A stretch of 17,842 nucleotides of DNA, taken from Xanthobacteraceae bacterium (GTDB lineage Bacteria; Pseudomonadota; Alphaproteobacteria; Rhizobiales; Xanthobacteraceae). The position numbers and the translations under genes were made by a program. Positions 14,862 to 17,842 of the stretch are shown here, one piece after another. A model generated the notes under the pieces. It had not been told where the DNA came from, did no database searches, and worked only from the letters and a program-made list of their open reading frames with translations. The DNA lies in assembly GCA_030037185.1 (NCBI GenBank), contig JASHRR010001035.1, forward strand, positions 1 to 17,842. Direction: 5' to 3'. Within the stretch, counting starts at the first letter, position 1; every line of letters starts with the position of its first letter.

Positions 14862-16016
14862 TTAGCCGGACAAGACAAGCCGCCCGGTCTCATCCAGGAC
14901 GACAGCTCCTGCGAACCCGCGGCTTTGCCGATCGAGCGTCTGTTGCAGCCAGACAACGTCCTGGCGCGACGGTCGGACAAGCTGAAAATTGCGGATCTGG
15001 AGAGGAACGATTTCGAGGCTGACAACGTTCGCGCTCAGTGCGTCGATGCTGGCGAAGTACATCAAAGCCAAGTCGTCACGATACCGTTCGTAGCCGCCGA
15101 TACCCTCGTAGTCGTTGAGAAAATCGCCGCAGCCATAAAGGATGAGCCGGTCCCGATAGACCTCGATGCCCTTTGCATGATGCGACGAGTGACCGTGAAC
15201 GACCGACACACCAGCCTCCTCGATCAGCGCGCGGCCAAATCGGCGCTGAGCTTGCGGCACGTCATAGCCCCAATTTGGTCCCCAATGGATGGAAACCACG
15301 ATGACATCGCCTGGCTGTCGCACGCGCGCGATCTGTTCGGCGATGCGCCCGACACCGGCCAGCGAAAGATCGCCCAGGAAATTGATGCCCGGCAGGTCGG
15401 CGGTCGCAGCCCAGTCCCGCGGCACGCCGCTGGAAGGGCAGGCCAACGAAAACACCAGCACGCGCCCTTTGGGGCGAAGGTCCAGCACCGCCGGCGCGGC
15501 CGCTTCATCGAAATTGAGGCCGGCCCCGGCAGTCTTGATGCGCAGACGCGCCAGTGTCGCCAGTGACTCCATCAGTCCGGCGCGACCCCAGTCGAGAACG
15601 TGATTATTGGCCAACACGCAGCAGTCAATCGCGGCTGCGGCCAGGCAGGCGGCATTTTCGGGACTCACGCGGTAATTGATGCCCTTGGGGATGTAGTCGT
15701 TGCTGCGGGTGACGCTCGTTTCGAGATTGATAAGGCGGCCGTCCGGCCGCGCACGGCTCCATTCGTCAACAGCCGCACCCCAGACATATGACGGATCGAC
15801 AGGCCGCGGAACCGGCCCATTTACCGCCTCGGCGAGCTGCACGTACTCCATTGCCGAACGGACCTGCGGCTCGTGCAGGGCCGGATCACAGGGAAACCCG
15901 AGTATCTGATCGATTCCCCGGCCGATCATGACGTCACCGCACAGGAACAACCGCATGACCGGCTTCTGAAAGCTTGATCGCGCGACAGCGGCGTGGACGT
16001 CCTGAGGCTCTGCCAT
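14862..16016 (-). CDS. CapA-family (PGA_cap) metallophosphatase-fold protein
   Basis: From ATG 16016 the product has 384 residues; a GTG at 16028 would add four. The ATG is preferred, with AGG about eleven bases upstream. There is no signal peptide. The calcineurin-like metal motifs of the CapA family are present: FLCGDVMIGRG near the N-terminus, INLETSVTRSN, VLANNHVLDWG, then IHWGPNWGY, VVHGHSSHHAKGIEVYR and LILYGCGDFLNDYEGIGG. CapA proteins take part in poly-gamma-glutamate capsule synthesis or export in Bacillus, but many Gram-negative homologues lack the other cap genes and have unknown substrates. That is the case here, with no capB or capC nearby. It is divergent from the metallo-beta-lactamase-fold gene. 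Confidence 0.9.
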   Translation of the reverse strand: MAEPQDVHAAVARSSFQKPVMRLFLCGDVMIGRGIDQILGFPCDPALHEPQVRSAMEYVQLAEAVNGPVPRPVDPSYVWGAAVDEWSRARPDGRLINLETSVTRSNDYIPKGINYRVSPENAACLAAAAIDCCVLANNHVLDWGRAGLMESLATLARLRIKTAGAGLNFDEAAAPAVLDLRPKGRVLVFSLACPSSGVPRDWAATADLPGINFLGDLSLAGVGRIAEQIARVRQPGDVIVVSIHWGPNWGYDVPQAQRRFGRALIEEAGVSVVHGHSSHHAKGIEVYRDRLILYGCGDFLNDYEGIGGYERYRDDLALMYFASIDALSANVVSLEIVPLQIRNFQLVRPSRQDVVWLQQTLDRQSRGFAGAVVLDETGRLVLSG

Positions 16017-16028
16017 GAATTGCGACAC

Positions 16029-16316
16029 CTATCGCGGCGCACCAACCGGTCAAGAATTAAGTCGTGGGGGTCGTCCGATGCCAGGCTCCCGACTGCTGGC
16101 GTTTTCTGTCACGGCACCTCGCTCGGGAACACAGGGGTGGGCGCGGCGCAGGAAAGCGGGTCTGTTGCCCACCCGACAAGCGGTGATCGAACTCCGCGAC
16201 CGCAAACCATTGCGATAACTTCCCGTTCTGTCCTGGGCGAAATCAAAGTGTTCCATTTCGCTTCAAATAATCGGAAGATGAAGTGCGAGAGAGACAATGA
16301 GGCACGGCACTGCATC
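16029..16316. promoter_or_regulatory. divergent intergenic region with a GC-rich palindrome
   Basis: This 288-base region lies between the minus-strand CapA-like gene and the plus-strand metallo-beta-lactamase-fold gene and must hold both promoters. It contains GGGTGGGC (16135-16142) and GCCCACCC (16167-16174), a perfect eight-pair inverted repeat with a 24-base spacer. It resembles dispersed palindromes of Bradyrhizobium-like genomes. No clear -35/-10 pair was identified. Confidence 0.45.
16135..16174. repeat. inverted repeat, REP-like
   Basis: Arms GGGTGGGC and GCCCACCC pair over eight positions, spacer 24 bases. It has the look of a dispersed palindromic intergenic element, but only one copy is present here. 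Confidence 0.45.
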
Positions 16317-17363
16317 ATGCGGCCGCTTCTGCACCCGATACTGGTCAATGGCCGATCCGGCGACCCGGCGGTTTATATTGAAACGCTGTTTGAGAAACAC
16401 GCGATCCTGTTCGACCTCGGCGATATTTCGCCGCTGTCGCCGCGAAAGATCCAGCGCGTCGACCATGTGTTCGTGTCGCACGCTCATATCGACCATTTTT
16501 TCGGCTTCGATCGCCTGTTAAGGCTTTTGGTCGGCCGGGAGAAGCAGGTCGCGCTCTACGGACCAATAGGTTTCATCGATCAAGTGCATCATAAGCTTCA
16601 GGCCTACCGTTGGAATTTGTTCGACCGCTATGTCGCTGATCTCGTCTTCGTCGTGACCGAGATCGCATCGTCCTGCGAGAGCCGCAGTGCCCGGTTCCGG
16701 CTCAGCAATGCCTTTGCGGCGGAGCCGGTCGGCACCGCGGTGATCATCGAGAAGGTGATCTGCAGCGAGCCGTCCTTTCGCGTGTCGGCTGCCATCCTGG
16801 AACATGGCACGCCTTGCTTGGCCTTCGCCATCGAGGAGGCAGCTCACGTCAACGTCTGGAAGAGCAGGCTTGCCGAGTTGGGGCTCCCGATTGGACCTTG
16901 GCTGCGCGAACTCAAGCAGGCGGTGATAGAGGGGAGGCCGGGTCACCATCTGTTTCGGGTTCCCGCTGGGTCGGGCTCCTCCGAGGCGCGCGAGATGCCG
17001 CTTGCTGTCCTGAGCAGCGTACTGACGGTCACGCCCGGTCAAAAAATCGCGTATGTGACCGATGCGGCCGACACCGCCACCAACCGCACGGCCATCATCG
17101 GCCTCGTCCGAAATGCGGATCTGTTGTTCATTGAGGCTGCGTTCGCGCAGGCCGATGCCGGATTAGCCGCCCAACGGTCGCATCTGACCACCGCGGCGGC
17201 CGGAACTATCGCGCGCGACGCCCAGGTGCGCCGGGTCGAGCCGTTTCATTTTTCGGCGCGCTATGGGGGGCAAGAACAGGGGATGCTGAACGAGGTTCAT
17301 GCCGCGTTTGCCGGCGGATGCCCGCAGCGAAGCCGATCCGTCAGCGCCGACCCGACACGCTGA
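16317..17363 (+). CDS. metallo-beta-lactamase-fold hydrolase, RNase Z-like
   Basis: From ATG 16317 the protein has 348 residues. The zinc motif H-x-H-x-D-H is intact in VFVSHAHIDHFFGFDRLL (His55, His57, Asp59, His60). Further ligand candidates are the His in LEHGTPCLAF, the Asp in AYVTDAAD, and the late His in VEPFHFSARYGG. RSHLTTAAAGTIARDAQV also fits the ElaC/RNase Z pattern. The N-terminus MRPLLHPILVNGRSGDPAVY and ILFDLGDI are typical of RNase Z-like proteins of this group. These process tRNA 3' ends or hydrolyse other phosphodiesters or esters; at 348 residues it is somewhat longer than classic RNase Z, so a tRNA role is not certain. ATG 16278 is in frame and would add 13 residues, but both starts have poor ribosome-binding sites. 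A hairpin covers the stop codon. Confidence 0.87.
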   Translation: MRPLLHPILVNGRSGDPAVYIETLFEKHAILFDLGDISPLSPRKIQRVDHVFVSHAHIDHFFGFDRLLRLLVGREKQVALYGPIGFIDQVHHKLQAYRWNLFDRYVADLVFVVTEIASSCESRSARFRLSNAFAAEPVGTAVIIEKVICSEPSFRVSAAILEHGTPCLAFAIEEAAHVNVWKSRLAELGLPIGPWLRELKQAVIEGRPGHHLFRVPAGSGSSEAREMPLAVLSSVLTVTPGQKIAYVTDAADTATNRTAIIGLVRNADLLFIEAAFAQADAGLAAQRSHLTTAAAGTIARDAQVRRVEPFHFSARYGGQEQGMLNEVHAAFAGGCPQRSRSVSADPTR

Positions 17364-17371
17364 GGGTCGGC
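17346..17371 (+). terminator. hairpin spanning the stop codon of the MBL-fold gene
   Basis: GCCGACCC (17346-17353) and GGGTCGGC (17364-17371) are perfect inverse copies with a ten-base loop that includes the TGA at 17361-17363. An eight-pair GC-rich stem at the end of a gene suggests a role in termination or transcript stability. No T-tract follows, so it is not a standard intrinsic terminator. Confidence 0.4.
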
Positions 17372-17546
17372 AAGCCAGGATTTCCAGCACCCTGCCGGTT
17401 CACGGGTTCGCCTTGCACAGCGCCATACGCTCGTGCAGACGGACTTGCGCGGGCGCACGAACCCAAACCGTCAGCAGGGGTCCGGCCCGCCGTTTATTTT
17501 TTGCGGCCAAGGCGAGAGACAAAAGGGCCGCCACCCGTCATGCGCG

Positions 17547-17842
17547 CTAGGTTTCGCTCCGCTTGCTTGCCTCTACCTGCCGAGCCGGCGTCTCCGGGGT
17601 AAGCCCGCCGCGCCGGCGAGCGAAGGTCTCGGCGCCATTCTCGTCCCAGCGCCCCTCGACGGCGCGGGCGGCGTGGCGCTCCCAAGCCTCGTCCCATTCG
17701 CCGAGCGAATAACCATGCCACGGCGGCTGCGGCGTGAGTGACGGCAGGCCGAGCTCCTCCCACATGGCGCGCGCACGCTCCATGTAGGGCCGCGCCGGCA
17801 GCGCCAGCGGCGGCATCGGCGCCTTCAACGTGGCATCGACCA
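17547..17842 (-). CDS. UbiD-family decarboxylase, C-terminal part (5' end outside the window)
   Basis: The frame is open to the right edge, so the start lies beyond the window. The visible 97 or so residues read VDATLKAPMPPLALPARPY, then MERARAMWEELGLPSLTPQP and PWHGYSLGEWDEAWERHAA, ending GGLTPETPARQ and a short tail. This is the C-terminal end of UbiD-like aromatic carboxylases/decarboxylases, where P-Y-M-E-R-A, W-E-E-L-G-L-P and P-W-H-G-Y-x-L-G are usual in the subgroup found in Bradyrhizobium-like genomes (recalled). These enzymes use prenylated FMN to remove or add carboxyl groups on aromatic or unsaturated acids. The catalytic residues lie outside the window. An aromatic-acid role would fit the gentisate-type genes, though these are 10 kb away. 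Confidence 0.78.
   Translation of the reverse strand, partial: VDATLKAPMPPLALPARPYMERARAMWEELGLPSLTPQPPWHGYSLGEWDEAWERHAARAVEGRWDENGAETFARRRGGLTPETPARQVEASKRSET

Noticed and set aside
1..17842. CRISPR array, tRNA, rRNA, transposase or prophage genes
   Set aside because: No regularly spaced repeats, tRNA-like cloverleaf, rRNA stretch or recognisable transposase, integrase or phage protein was seen on either strand.

Overview
The window looks like chromosomal DNA of an alphaproteobacterium of the Bradyrhizobium / Rhodopseudomonas type. This rests on the high GC, the protein character, the GC-rich palindromic intergenic elements, and the mix of aromatic catabolism, TctC-type binding proteins and a CIO-type cytochrome bd oxidase. 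It is an inference, as no rRNA or other marker is present.

Layout. 1-270: C-terminus of an AraC-family regulator. 400-797 (-): a decayed rlpA-like gene with several frame changes. 1013-7331 (-): class II aldolase-family enzyme, then gentisate 1,2-dioxygenase-like bicupin, then a TctC/Bug solute-binding protein, then an orphan MdtC-like RND permease. This looks like an aromatic-acid uptake and ring-cleavage unit. 7497-9750 (+), divergent from it: a 72-residue AtzG-like small protein, translationally coupled to a Ser-cisSer-Lys amidase, followed by a UGSC-family gene whose frame is interrupted by one TGA. 9859-11904 (-): a secreted protein with an EF-hand-like loop, then a YUCCA/FMO-like flavin monooxygenase. 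12225-14635 (-): cydAB of the cyanide-insensitive quinol oxidase type. 14862-16016 (-): CapA-family metallophosphatase-like protein. 16317-17363 (+): metallo-beta-lactamase-fold, RNase Z-like protein. 17547-17842 (-): C-terminus of a UbiD-family decarboxylase.

Main discovery. At 9508-9510 an in-frame TGA falls exactly at the U of a D-U-G-S-C-S-S-C motif. It is followed at 9521-9541 by a perfect 9-bp hairpin (one G-U pair) whose 3-nt loop begins with G and lies 19 nt after the TGA. That matches the bacterial SECIS layout. The two flanking reading frames are the same frame, so the locus most simply encodes one 173-residue selenoprotein with Sec94, which ordinary gene calling would split into a truncated ORF and a downstream fragment. 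It sits 62 nt behind the amidase and opposite a gentisate-type catabolic unit.

Other points of interest: a GC-rich palindromic repeat lying in frame between a good ribosome-binding site and the signal peptide of the TctC protein; an RND permease without a membrane-fusion partner, preceded by a 14-nt tandem repeat; and a pseudogenised rlpA.
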